Part shown: positions 1 to 10,386 of the stretch, in pieces
How positions within the stretch are numbered: the first letter of the stretch is position 1
Layout: the number at the start of each line of letters is the position of its first letter
Origin: Plectosphaerella cucumerina
Taxonomy: Eukaryota > Ascomycota > Sordariomycetes > Glomerellales > Plectosphaerellaceae
Length of the DNA: 64,000 nt
NCBI GenBank assembly: GCA_020746995.1
Contig: JAGPXD010000001.1
Location: 7,750,001-7,814,000, forward strand
Direction of reading: 5' to 3'
Translations under genes and position numbers: made by a program
The notes under the pieces: model-generated
What the model was told of the DNA's origin: nothing
Seen by the model: only the letters and a program-made list of their open reading frames with translations
Databases searched by the model: none

Positions 1-412
1 GTCATCCATCCTCCTCTACAAGGACTGATCCAATAACAAGGAGCGCGGCGACGAAGAGAGTCATCAGGTGGAGCCTGATTAGATGTGACGGATTGATTCG
101 TCAGAAACCACCTCAGAAGCGGACGCGGTGGAGTCTTTAGACAGATAGGGTTGGCTTACTTGGCTAACATGCTGAAGAACGCAGACTCGGCGGAGCCATC
201 GAGAGATCGTATTGATTGGCGGGACGACAACCGAACTGGACAGGGACGGAAATGGGGGTTAAAGGCGCGGGAGCAAGCATTCCTCATTGTTCCTGCGAAC
301 GATGGTTTTTTTGGAGCTATCTTCCTCTCCAGTATCGACATTATAACCGCAGCAGTCGATCTCTTCGGACCAGGTACACATTGTGTGAGCAGTATCTTGT
401 TGAACAGGTGAG

Positions 413-897
413 TTGACGATACCCGGAGGGACCCCTGTTCGGTCGGAGAACGGGAAGGGGGGTATCCCGGCAGGGGTGTGCCACCTGTTGGTGGTGATGT
501 TTGTTGGTGCCAACTCCAGGGTTGCAGGCCTCGAAGACGGCCGCCGCATCACCTTCCCACCCATTCATTGGTTCGAGCGAGAGCGATTCGGTGAGTACGG
601 GAGCAGACGCGATCTTTCTCTTTGGTTGTTTCCGCGACGTTGGTACGGTGGCGCTGACACGTGGAGCGTGCTAGATCCAGAATGCCCGTGGCAACACCCG
701 TAACGGATCTGTCGGAAGGCTGTCTCTGTTCTGCAGAGTTTCGCCAAGGGGCCGAGTACAGGTGGAGATACAAGAAGGCGTGTCCGATTCCGCTAGAGGA
801 TCACCCCCGGTTTCGACGGGAGTGCAAGTTTGTCGTGGACGCACAGGGGCAGCTGTGGGGGAAGACCGGTGACTTTGTCTTCATTGTGGAAGACTAG
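413..897 (+). CDS. Unassigned possible gene fragment
   Basis: Two adjoining open stretches on this strand have protein-like composition. The first, near 505-590, reads through a segment with a GLEDGRRITFPPIHW motif. The second, about 661-897, ends in a natural-looking C terminus with KFVVDAQGQLWG and FVFIVED. A candidate donor GTGAGT near 590, a branch-like GCTGAC and a TCCAG acceptor near 680 lie between them, but the two frames do not join in phase, so no working gene model results. I do not recognise the family. It could be the tail of a small secreted or cytosolic protein, or chance coding potential in GC-rich DNA. Confidence 0.2.
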
Positions 898-1331
898 AAG
901 AGCTGCAGATATGAAGCGGGACGTAGCGTGGTGTCACGGAGTGGGAACGGAGGCTTTTGTCGTTGCATGGCAATAAAACCGGTGCGTGAGCAGCTAATCT
1001 CCTTTTCCCTTTCTTTGTTTCTGTTCTAGACGCGCGCGAGGAATCAAACTCTTTTTTTCTTTAGACCGTTTCCGAGCAAGAGGTCCCTTCACCACCAAAA
1101 CCCCATGTGCACCCCACACAACCATGACATCGTGACAGCTTCACTCACTGTAGTGACCAACCATGCAACCAACTCTGAGCACGAACCTGAACACCAGCAC
1201 CAAGTACCCGAGCAGCGCGAGGGGATAGACCACTACGAGCGGAGCGAGGGCAACAAGCTACACTACTCCATCGACCACTGGAGACTGACATAAGCACCAG
1301 AAGACACGACGAAGGAGGGGACGGAGGTAGC
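898..1331. other. Stretch without recognisable gene
   Basis: The stretch contains T-rich runs near 1045-1060 and open frames with repetitive histidine and glutamate composition near 1105-1293. I see no domain, RNA gene or repeat. It lies just downstream of the broken end of NLR copy A. Confidence 0.4.
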
Positions 1332-4231
1332 TCATTGGCGCGACCGTGAGGGAGCAGACACGGTGGGACCACCCCATGACTGACCGGAGGGAGACGGACT
1401 TAAGTACGAGGGGGCGCCCCGACCTGCATCCCTCTTGCTCATCTCCCCCAGCTCCACGTTGTCGTCAGCGACCGCCAGCGCCACGTCTGTCGATCGCGTC
1501 GTGAAGAGAACCCGCCCATGCGGACTCTCTGGAAGGTGGCGATGGAATCCGGCCGAGTCTGGATCCCCGAAAATCGTCGTCATGTCGTCGGCGTTGTCGA
1601 CAATGAGAAGCCAGCGGCCCGATCGCGCTGACTTCGGGTCCTCCTTGTCAGGACCCTCGAGGCCCAGGCGTCTGACCATATCTGCACACGTCTGCTCGAA
1701 ACCTGCCATGCTCAGCGCCGGCAACCAGAAGACGGACCAGTCTGGCTTGTGCTCCTTGACCCAGTACGCAATCTGCAGCGCCACCTGTGTTTTTCCCACT
1801 CCCCCAAGCCCGACTAGAGCAAGGCGTTGAGGGCCGTCGTCATCGAGAAGCCTGGCTCTCAGCTCCCCGAGCGTGTCTTCTCGTCCAACGAACTTCTTGT
1901 TCCTCAGGGACGGGATTTCGAAGCGGCGACCTGAAAATGTCAGCCAACTTCTCGATGCGAGAGTTCTCCTGACCGACCAGTATCAGTCCCGGCACCTGAG
2001 CTTGGAAACGTCGAACCTTGCACTTGATTAGCAGGAAGCCAGCACACCGTCATATCCCTCACTCACCTGCACCTGAACCCTCCCAGTGGTCCACAAACGC
2101 CTTGGCGCACGCCGCCGCCGTCGCCGCCGCGTACCGCTGCGACGCCTTCATCTTGTGGCTGTCCGCGTAGTCGCATGCGCCTTTGATCACCACGCACGGA
2201 AACGCCTCCCACAATCCGGCAGCCTCCATCTCAAACGCAATGATTTGCTCCTGCGTCACGATGCAGTCGCGGTCCTCTGCCGACTTCATCACCGTGTCCC
2301 CAGATGCGAACAGACCAAAGTGGACTGCCGGCTGCGGCACGCCCAACGCACGACGGCGGCGCATGGTTTGACCCCAACTGCAACCGCATTCATCGCACGT
2401 TTTTCCATCTCGGAGATGCCGATACTTCGCGTTGAAGATCGAATCATGCCGAACCCAAGGATACGCAGCGCTCAGCTTGTCCTGCCTCTGCAAGTCGCCA
2501 AGATAGACAGCCGTCTTGTCTACGAGCTTCTCCCGCGCTTCAACACCCTTCAACTTGGACAGAAGCCCGCGAATCTCCGGGTTTGGCCGTGGTAGCGCGT
2601 CAAGCACCGCACTCTTGCGCTGAAATTCCGATGGAAGTCGTCGTCCAAAGTCGTACTGGATCACGCCTTCGCTCAAAATAACGTCGCCGAGGAACATATC
2701 CTCTTTTCCCTCTGAAGAGGTAGGCAGAACACCGCAAACGCCAACGAGAAGGGCGAGTTTGATGTTCGGGTAGCTGAAGCGGCAGCTCGACGCAGCGGCC
2801 GCCGCAGACGACTTCCCCATGCCGGGCATGTGGACAAGCACGACGTTGTGGCGGCCGAATGCACCGGCCGAGTAGGTGTTGCGATCCCCGGCCACCTTGC
2901 CGTAGCGTGGGCTCTGCTCATCCCAGCGGCGGTCGAACAGGGCCAGGACGGCGTCAGACTCGATGGGTAGCGCGCAGATGACGGCAATCTGAAAGTCGGC
3001 TCTGGAAGCAGGGCGCGTCAGGGGAAGGTTGACAGGGTCGCGCAAAGCTGGCATGGGGCTTGCTGTCTCTGTCGGCAGCGGCGCAGATTCGCCGGCGGGC
3101 GGCGCTGGCGTAGGTTGTCGATGGGCCACAGCACCCTCCACAGCTTGCTGAGCAAACCGCTCGAGGACTCCCAAGATGGCCGCGTACCGGGCGTCGCTCC
3201 TCCCGGTGCAACTCGCCATCTGCAGATGGCCTGCATCAAAATTTTCCACCCCTTCGCCCGGCACGCCGAGAGTGGCCGAGAAGTCATTGACAACCTGGAT
3301 CCCACATATCAGCTCGTGCCAATCGAAGCGGATACTTCACGTACCTTTCCACGGCCCCTCCTCATCCCCGCCGTTCAGCGACTTTCCTGGAAGAATGAAC
3401 CGAGATGTCCCGTTGCGTCGCAATCTCGAGGAACTTCCTGTGTACGCCATCAACCACCAGGGCATCCAGCACTACCGTCCCGGCGGACGCTGCGGTCGGA
3501 CTTCGGGGCGTGACTGCTCCAATGTTCGCCGCAATCCTCGTCCACTCTGCTGCTGAGCGGGCCCGGTGTGGCGTGCCGAGGAAAATGATCGCCGTTGTTC
3601 GTCGCGGTAAGACATCTGACCGGCAAAGGGCCCGAACAAGTCAGCGTCTGCCTCGACGAAGGGGCCAGTATTCCTACATCCTTCACGACCAGGCCGCCGA
3701 GGCTGTGCGCCACAAAGATAACGGGCTTCTGTCCGGTCAGCCGGGAGCGTGCCTCGCTTGTGTTAGGCCCCTACCTCGTCTACCATTTCTCTTCGAAGCG
3801 TGGTCGCCAGATCCTGACCATGCTTCGACAGACTGTTCTTATTGTTCTTCTTGTTCGTGCCGGGCCGTGCTTCGATTGCATCCCCATCGTATCCGTATGT
3901 CCATAATCTCGCTTCGGGAAGGTCGGCCGTGAGCAGATCGCGTGGCCAAAAGCCTGGTTGTCGGGGTCTACTGTCGGTCGTCGCTCCTGGTGCACTCGGC
4001 GCTTTGCTGCCCAACGACAAGTGTCTGGTCGAGGACCTCTCGTCGGCATCTTCAGTCCACGTTTGCTGCGGATGACCCCGCAGCCCGTGCACGAATATGA
4101 TGCTGTCGGTCTTCGGTCAGTCGTCGCCCATCGGGCTGTTGGAAAGGGAAAACGCACTTGCACCGCCTGGTTGCCCCCTCTCCGTCGTCCTTGTCGAGGC
4201 GCGTCAAGCCAAATCTGTGGACCGTTGACAT
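1332..4231 (-). pseudogene. NLR copy A: alpha/beta hydrolase - PNP_UDP - NB-ARC, truncated
   Basis: Fungal NLR (STAND) proteins detect non-self and trigger defence or cell death through N-terminal effector domains. My exon model is 4231-4154, 4110-3775, 3728-3678, about 3631-3345, 3294-2067 and 1930-1332. Exons 1 and 2 (26 and 112 codons) match copy C exactly. The hydrolase part has IFVHGLRGHP and the nucleophile elbow VAHSLGGLVVKD. The PNP_UDP part runs from FQIAVICALPIESDAV to FEMEAAG and IKGACDYADSHK and looks complete. The NB-ARC part has Walker A GLGGVGKTQ and Walker B WLLIVDNADD. Lesions: the acceptor of intron 3 reads GG rather than AG near 3633; one base is missing near 3390 relative to copy C; about 8 residues are absent before Walker B relative to copy B; and homology stops near 1437, so the ARC and repeat regions are gone. 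Domain order is seen; the immune role is inferred from the family. Confidence 0.8.
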
Positions 4232-4377
4232 GGCGCGTGTCGTCGTTACCTAGCGTAGCAAGGCGTCCGTCCGGTCCCTCCCCGGGAAACGTGAAAGCGG
4301 GGTACGCGGGTTGAGCCGCGAAATCGGCGGCGCCCCACGTGACTTATTTCAACGTCAATCGCCTGCACTGCTTCCCA
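4232..4377 (-). promoter_or_regulatory. Shared promoter block of NLR copy A
   Basis: The 146 bases before the copy A start codon align with the regions before copies B and C. The core, read toward the gene, is GTCACGTGGGG followed by a GCCGCCGATTT segment and GCGGCTCAAC. The palindrome CACGTG lies at 4336-4341, about 105 bases before the ATG. CACGTG is the E-box bound by fungal bHLH factors. Its conservation among diverged paralogues suggests a real element, but other parts of the block are equally conserved. Confidence 0.5.
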
Positions 4378-4678
4378 TGCAGACGAGGCCTTCGTTCATT
4401 CCCAAATCACGAATCGTCCCTCTTCTTGGACGAAAGAAGCATCGCTGTGACTCATTGCTGCCTCGTATTCCAGAAGATCGACAGTTCCAAGACTTCCAAG
4501 ACGACGGGCGGACGCACGTGTCAAAGGACAAAGAGGCGCTAAACATTAGCCTTCCCACACCAGGCCATGTGTTCTGATGACCATCTACTTGGGGTCGGGT
4601 CTCCTTCCCCGGAGAGGAAGTAGACCGGGCTTCATTCTCGAGGTCTCAGTTATTGGGCATGGCGCGGCATTGAACTCA
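4378..4678 (+). repeat. NLR upstream flank, copy 1 of an inverted pair
   Basis: About 300 bases match 55196-55494 read in the opposite direction, at roughly 85-90 percent by eye. Shared stretches include CATTCCCAAATCACGAATCG and TGACTCATTGCTGCCTCG, with small differences that are often C/T or G/A. The match ends near 4678. The repeat lies upstream of NLR copy A here and upstream of copy C there, so it is part of one segmental duplication, not an independent element. Confidence 0.8.
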
Positions 4679-4879
4679 TGTTCTTTGACCCACATAGTTA
4701 CACCCTGAGGGTAGAGCACCGCAATGATTGGTTCTGCGTCCTCTGTTCGCGAGGTGCGCCACGAGCATGAACAGGTTTCTACAATGGCAAGCCCAGGTAG
4801 GCCGGCTAGCGTGCCGGTCTGTTGGGAAACGGCTGGCGCCTGCGCTGACAGGTCTTGTTGAAGCGTTCACGACCCGGGT

Positions 4880-5320
4880 GAGTTTAGCCGCGATCGAAGG
4901 TATCAGATTCTCCCGGCGTATGCCCAGGACGGCATCCTACTGTCAAGGCTGTACTCGAGAACGACCGACGCTGCCTTCTTCGAAGACTTCATCGCACAGC
5001 TGCTACACCACTGTGGCCGATATCCAGAGCCAAAGTCTGTGCTGGTCATGGACAGTGCGTCCATCCATCGGTCGCCAAGGGTGCAACAGATGTGCGCCGA
5101 GGCGGGTGTTAAGCTGCTGTATCTTCCTCCGTACTCGCCTGATTTCAATCCGATTGAGGAGTTCTTTGCGGAGCTGAAGGCCTTCATCAAGCGCCATTGG
5201 CGGGAGAATGAGGGCATTATCAAGGTGTACTTCAAGGGATACCTTCAGTGATGCATCGATATGGTGGGTCCACGTCGATCCAGTGCGGAAGGGCACTTCA
5301 GGCACGCCGGGATCGAAGTG
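4880..5320 (+). pseudogene. Tc1/mariner-type DD34E transposase, 5'-truncated
   Basis: This is the C-terminal half of a DDE_3-type transposase, which would cut and paste its own element. The frame from 4880 reads RRYQILPAYAQDGILLS, then VLVMDSASIH with the second catalytic Asp, then PPYSPDFNPIEEFF with the catalytic Glu. Exactly 34 residues separate this Asp and Glu, the Tc1-type spacing. The helix-turn-helix region and first Asp are missing. An in-frame TGA at 5249-5251 sits where family members have Trp (LQ-W-CIDMVG), and the frame continues through GHFRHAGIEVE to about 5320. TGG to TGA fits C-to-T change on the other strand. No terminal inverted repeats were found by eye. Confidence 0.8.
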
Positions 5321-5366
5321 GAACAAACTGGGTGCGTTGGGTAAATAGACCTAGGATACAATGCGT

Positions 5367-6654
5367 TTACAAAGTCTCCAGCCACTTGGAGATATTGTGC
5401 ACAAACTGCAGCGCGATGCCTCGCTTGACACCCCTCTTAACAAACCCATCCGCCTCCTTCTCGGCATTGGCGTGAATCTGGGCAAGCTCAAGGCCCTCAT
5501 CTATCGCTAAGACTTCCACCTGCCTGAATCCCCGCTTCCAGGATTCGCTTTGGGCCTGTTGGCATAACCACTCCCGGTAATGCGTCAATGCTTCGTCCTG
5601 TAGTCCAGGAACTGCGAGTCTCGATGACCGACGCAAGCCAGCTGCGGCGAAGAGTGTCTCTGGGCACGGGTGACTGATGTCCACGGCCGCACCCTGCCCG
5701 CACTCGACGAGGCCACCGAGTACGTTGATGGTAATTGGACACTCTCCCGAAGAGGCCTTTCCTCTTTGTGCCCCGAGATTCTTGCTACGCTGCTGCCTTC
5801 AGTTCGTCTTGGATCGTTTGCGGCACGTCTCTGTGGGAGACGAACTGGTTTCCCTCTTCGGTGTAATCAATGAGGCGACTAAGAAGCGAATTGGTGAGCT
5901 TGTAATGCTTATTGCCGTCGTCTGCATCGATCCAACAGTAGGGTCCAAGCTTGCAGGGCGGCCCCGGGCAGCGCATCAGGTAGTAGACGTCGATCCAGGG
6001 AATGGTATCACCGTCGGCTACGTGCTGAGCATTGATCTTGTCGACTTCAGCACGCTGCAAAGTCGTTGCTCCTCGTCGCGATCTTTGTCGTGCCACCGTC
6101 GATTCGGCGTCACCCGAGCACTTGTAGATGAACGAAATCTTGACGCCCAGCTGTTTGCTTCGTGGAGTAGATGACTCCATGCTCGGAGTTGGTCCTCGAC
6201 GACTGACCACTGGATATCATGCCCTGGGAAGCTTTTGTGGACCGAGCTTCGGTACTTGACGGCCAGGACAATGTTCGTCTCCTCCGGCACACATTGAACG
6301 CCTGGCACCTTGCTTTCCAGGACAGCTGCCAATTTGGCCTTCAGTGTTCTTTCCCAATAGGTCTCCGGGGGGATTGTGATCGTGTTGTCCTCTGTTGGGT
6401 GCGTGAGCCAATAAAGTCGCTGTCCCTTCCTGAGGGCCACTGTCCAGTCGACAGTACTGTATGTGATCTGGATCCGATCCATCATTGCTGCCATGATCAT
6501 CACTTGCGTGGAGAAGAGAGAGGTCTTGCTCGCCCTGTAAGGAAAAGGGGTCTGTTGGACTCGTGCTGCCTTCAAAGTGGTGCGGACCTGGAGTGCCGAA
6601 ACTCAGATCCTCAAAGTCGATGACCGCGACGGGATCGCCAGATGCCGCAGCCAT
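5367..6654 (-). pseudogene. Conserved fungal protein of unknown function, frameshifted
   Basis: Three overlapping minus frames together give one protein of a family often found near fungal transposons. From the start at 6654 the segments are MAAASGDPVAVIDFED; HDIQWSVVEDQLRAWSHLLH; IPWIDVYYLMRCPGPPC followed by GPYCWIDADDGNKHYKL; CPITINVLGGL; and a C terminus with DEGLELAQIHAN and GIALQFVHNISKW. Frame changes occur near 6500 and near 6160, and a TAG interrupts near 5785. The cysteine and histidine pattern of the central part could bind metal. I know the pattern from fungal genomes but no function for it. With one indel per segment, the copy must be inactive unless the sequence has errors. Confidence 0.6.
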
Positions 6655-7671
6655 GATGGGCAGCCTGCTGATCCCCCGTGCATAGTGGACCGGAAGCTTG
6701 AGGGCATCGTATGGGCAGAATACATGCTTATGCGTGGCCCAGAAGCTGCAGTAGATCCTAAAAACCTTCTCGGACGTTCCGCACCCTCAGAAACAAGGCA
6801 TCATGTTTGCATAATCCACTTCCTCTGCATCGTCATGCCTGGATACTAGGGTCACGCCTCTGACGCCATGTCAACAGGCACCAGCGTTGCTTCAGAATCA
6901 CAAATAAGTGGAGTCGAAGAATCGGATCAATCAATTTACCTTGACGTGGTGCACTTCGAGATCTCCTGTGTGCTGCGAAAAACCAATGAGGCGTCGTGAC
7001 TGCTTGATGCCGTTGGTCTGGACGGCTGGAAGAGTGGTCATCCTGACATCGTCGCAGTCCTCATGAAGTCAAAGACAGGCCCGTCGGTCAGGAATGGCTG
7101 CTCGGCAGCCGCCTGGCCCGGAGAATCTTCTAGATTGTCGGAGTAGAGTCCACTGCACCGGAGTGAGGATAGGCATTGCCCCTCGTGCAGCTGGGAGCCA
7201 GGGTCTCATGTGGCATGGTTGCGCAGGTGACCGCAGATCACTTTGGCCCTCGAGGGGACCCCAAAGAAATACCATCGTGCAAGGCAGGGAAACACTACCC
7301 AATGATCGCCAGCATCTGGGGGATGTCGAGGAATGGGTCTTGGCATATGTTGAGGGCCTCGGATTTGCCCAACAATCGCAAAGGTTCGAGAGTGAAACTC
7401 GGTCGAGTACTGTACCTGTTCAGGGAGGAAGAGCCGGTTCAAGAGAGTGTCAGCATACAAACATGGGCTGGTGGAGAAGCTAGTGGCTGGCCCTCCATCA
7501 CTCCTTTGTCCGGTGCGTTAGCGCGTCGGCTTGAGGGTGTCGATGACATCCGAACACGCGACAACGATGAACCATCCATGTTCCGTTCTGTGCCAGGAGA
7601 AGCGATTCGCAGGTATGGGACGTATGAAGCTCTCGTGCCAAGGCTCAGGCGTCGGTGAGCTTCCCGTCGTC
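6655..7671. other. Stretch without recognisable gene
   Basis: Short open frames occur on both strands, such as 7206-7460 on the minus strand, but none shows a family motif or intron structure that I recognise. The stretch separates transposon-associated debris from the NLR copy B promoter. Confidence 0.4.
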
Positions 7672-7809
7672 GATTGAGGTTGACGGAAGTCACGTGGGGT
7701 GCCGCCGATTTTGCGGCTCAACTCGCCTACCCCGCTTTCACGTTTCTAAAGGCTGCGGGACGGGAAGCGGACTTGCCGGCAAGGCTAAGCCATGACACAG
7801 GGCCACGCT
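7672..7809 (+). promoter_or_regulatory. Shared promoter block of NLR copy B
   Basis: This is the counterpart of the blocks before copies A and C. It contains GAAGTCACGTGGGG, then GCCGCCGATTTTGCGGCTC and CCTACCCCGCTTTCACG. The CACGTG palindrome is at 7691-7696, about 115 bases before the ATG at 7810. Upstream of about 7672 no similarity to the flank of copies A and C is visible, so the conserved part is confined to the promoter. Confidence 0.5.
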
Positions 7810-10341
7810 ATGGCCCAGGTCCAAAGAATTGGCTTCACCCGCCTGGACGGGGGAGACGATGCCGATGGACAGCGCCGATGCAAGTGGGTATTCCCTTCCA
7901 ACGTCCACCGACACGACTGACGCCAGGACGCGGCAGCATCATCTTCGTGCACGGGCTGCGAGGCCACCCGCAGCTAATTTGCCGGGCAGGAATCTGTCGT
8001 TTTCGTAGCGCACAGCCTCGGTGGCATCATCGTGAAAGATGTAAGATTCCAAACGGCCCGTCCCGAGTCCTTTATCGATGCCAATAATGACGGGTCCAGG
8101 CTCTTTTCCGATAGGAATCACTGCAGCAGCGGACAAAATCGATCGCCTTCCTAGGCACGCCCCACCGGGGGAGCTCGGCGGCCGACTGGGCACACATGGC
8201 ATCGAATCTTGCCGCAGTGGCTTTTTTGCATTCAAACAAGAAGCTTGTCGGAGCTTTGCGGATGGATGGCGAGGTGCTAACGAATATCCACGAGTAGTTC
8301 CTCAAGATTGTGACGCGGCGGAGCATACGAATCCACTCCTTTCAGGCACGCGGAATGACAGGCGTGAGGGGGTTTAGTGGAAAGGTAAGCACAAGGATCC
8401 ATTGGCGTGACTTCTGCTAATGGTGTCGATGTACAGGTGGTTGGCGACTTTTCGTCGTCGATCGGTCTGCACGATGAGAAGACAGAGAGCATCGACGCAG
8501 ACCATCGGCAGATGGTCAAGAGCGTAGACCGACACGACGCGCGATACAGGGCCATCTTTGGGGTGTTAAGGCTGTTCGTCCGACAGGCGGTAGGGAGCGA
8601 GAGGTCATCTCGGCCGCAGCCGCTAAATCCCGAGGACACACAGGAAACATCTTCCGGGATACCAGCCCGAACGGGTCGGTAACATACCTTCAAGCCGGCT
8701 GGTCGATACTGATTCGAGTAGAAGCCCGTTTTCTGGTTCCATTCCAAAGAAACAAAAAGTTTGTCGGGCGAGAGGACTTACTCCAAGATGTGGGGGACAG
8801 GCTCTTCGACGTCGACGGCCCACAGACCATGGCCATTGTGGGGCTTGGCGGCGTCGGCAAGACGCAGGTGGCGCTGCAGATGGCCTACTGGGCCAAGGAG
8901 CACAGGCCGGAGTGTTCTGTGTTCTGGCTCCCGGCTCTCAGTATGCCTGCCTTTGATCAGGCATGCGTCCAGTTAGCCCGGGAATCGGGACTCGAAGGAC
9001 CCGATAAGGAGGATCCGAAGGAGCTACTGCGACGATATCACGAGTCAGCACGATCTGGCGACTGGCTTCTGATTATCGACAATGCCGACGATAGGGATAC
9101 GATCTTTGGGAATGCAAAGTGGCCCGGCCTTCAGCGCCACCTTTCGAAGAATACGCATAGGCGACTTCTGTTCACGACGCGATCAATGGACGTGGCGTTG
9201 GCCGTCGCAGACGAAAGCGTAGTGGAGCTGGCGGAAATGAGCGACGGGGAAGCCTGGGAGTTCCTGAAGACGCTGCTGCCGAGGATGCCATGGGATGACG
9301 ATTCTGAGGCACTCCTCCGCGAGCTCACTAATCTCCCGCTCGCCATCTCGCAGGCAGCAGCATACATCAAGAGGAACAAGACGAGGATCCCGAAGTACCT
9401 CTCACTGCTGCGAAAGACACAGAAGGAGGCGATTGGGTTGCTTACGCGCGAGTTTCCCGACCCAACCAGGTACGAAGTGTCGCGGCACGCCGTGGCGACG
9501 ACATGGCTGGTCTCGTTTGAACAAATCCGGCGGGATGACAGGCCGGCAGCCGATCTGCTATCGTTCATATCGCAAATCGAACCCCGAGCGATACCGCAGA
9601 GCTTGCTGCCGATGCCAGGGACGGAGGAGGAGTTTGTGCATGCGGTCGGGACGTTGAAGGGATACGCGTTCTTGCAGGAGCGCGAGGACGCTGAGATGTT
9701 CGACATGCATCGGCTGGTGCATCTGGCGACGCAGGCTTGGATCGATGGGGAGGGGCCTGCGAAGGGAGTAAGAGTGGCCGCTGTCACTCACCTGGCGCCT
9801 TTGTTTCGGACGGACGACTGGGCGCAGCGCAAGAGGTGGAGACAGTCAATGCCGCATGTGCTGAAGATGATTGAGGCGGACACGTCTGAGGCAGGCTTGG
9901 GAGAAGACAAGTGCGACCTGGGGTACTGGGCAGCGCGATGTCTGCAGGTCGAGGGGCGCATTGGGGAAGCGGTCGAGCTGCTGGAGCGCGTGGTGGCACC
10001 ATGGACGAAGATGCTGGCTGAGGATCACCCTTCTCGAATGGCATCGCAGCACAGCGCTCGGAATTGCGTATCGAGCCAACGGCCAGGTAAAAGAGGCGGT
10101 TACTCTGCTGGAGCACGTCGTGACAGTACAAGCGATGACGCTGGCGGAAAATCACCCTGATCGACTGGCATCGCAGCGCGCGCTCGCAGGAGCGTATCGA
10201 GCCAACGGCAAGGTGAAGGAGGCGGTCGAGCTGCTGGAGCACGTGGTGGCGGTGAAGGCAACATTCGTGTCACCAGGTCATCCGTCGAGGATCGTGTACG
10301 AAGAGGTGCTCGCTTGGATGCAGTCAAAAGCCGCAGAGTAA
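7810..10341 (+). pseudogene. NLR copy B: hydrolase remnant - NB-ARC - TPR
   Basis: The start MAQVQRIGFTRLDGG and IIFVHGLRGHP match copies A and C. The next 112-codon exon is almost entirely deleted, and sequence resumes at VVFVAHSLGGIIVKD. A clean intron lies at 8387-8436 (GTAAGC, CTAAT, ACAG). Exon 8437 reads VVGDFSSSIGL and then runs, after another probable intron near 8680-8725, straight into KKFVGREDLLQDVGDRL, so no PNP_UDP domain is present. The NB-ARC domain is well preserved: Walker A GLGGVGKTQ near 8840, WLLIIDNADD near 9064, LLFTTRS, and an MHD-like MHRLVHLATQ near 9705. TPR units follow. A one-base insertion near 10052 shifts the frame, and the correct frame then continues to a stop at 10341. 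The NB-ARC and TPR parts would be intact but for that base. An abundant family role in non-self recognition is inferred. Confidence 0.8.
9924..10300 (+). repeat. Tandem 42-residue TPR units of NLR copy B
   Basis: Three consecutive units of about 126 bases encode the sensor end of copy B: YWAARCLQVEGRIGEAVELL, ALGIAYRANGQVKEAVTLLE and ALAGAYRANGKVKEAVELLE. Each helix pair ends in a variant of ENHPDRLASQR. Units two and three are much more alike than unit one, the pattern produced by repeat shuffling in fungal NLR sensors. The one-base insertion lies between units one and two. Confidence 0.75.
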
Positions 10342-10386
10342 GCAGATCTACTGAACAGTACCTTAACATGACAGAAATAAAGCAGG

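Noticed and set aside
4311..4577. An 88-residue frame and its counterpart at 55178-55447 as a conserved peptide.
   Set aside because: Similarity exists at the DNA level across frames, with indels that would break the peptide. It is duplicated flank, not coding sequence.
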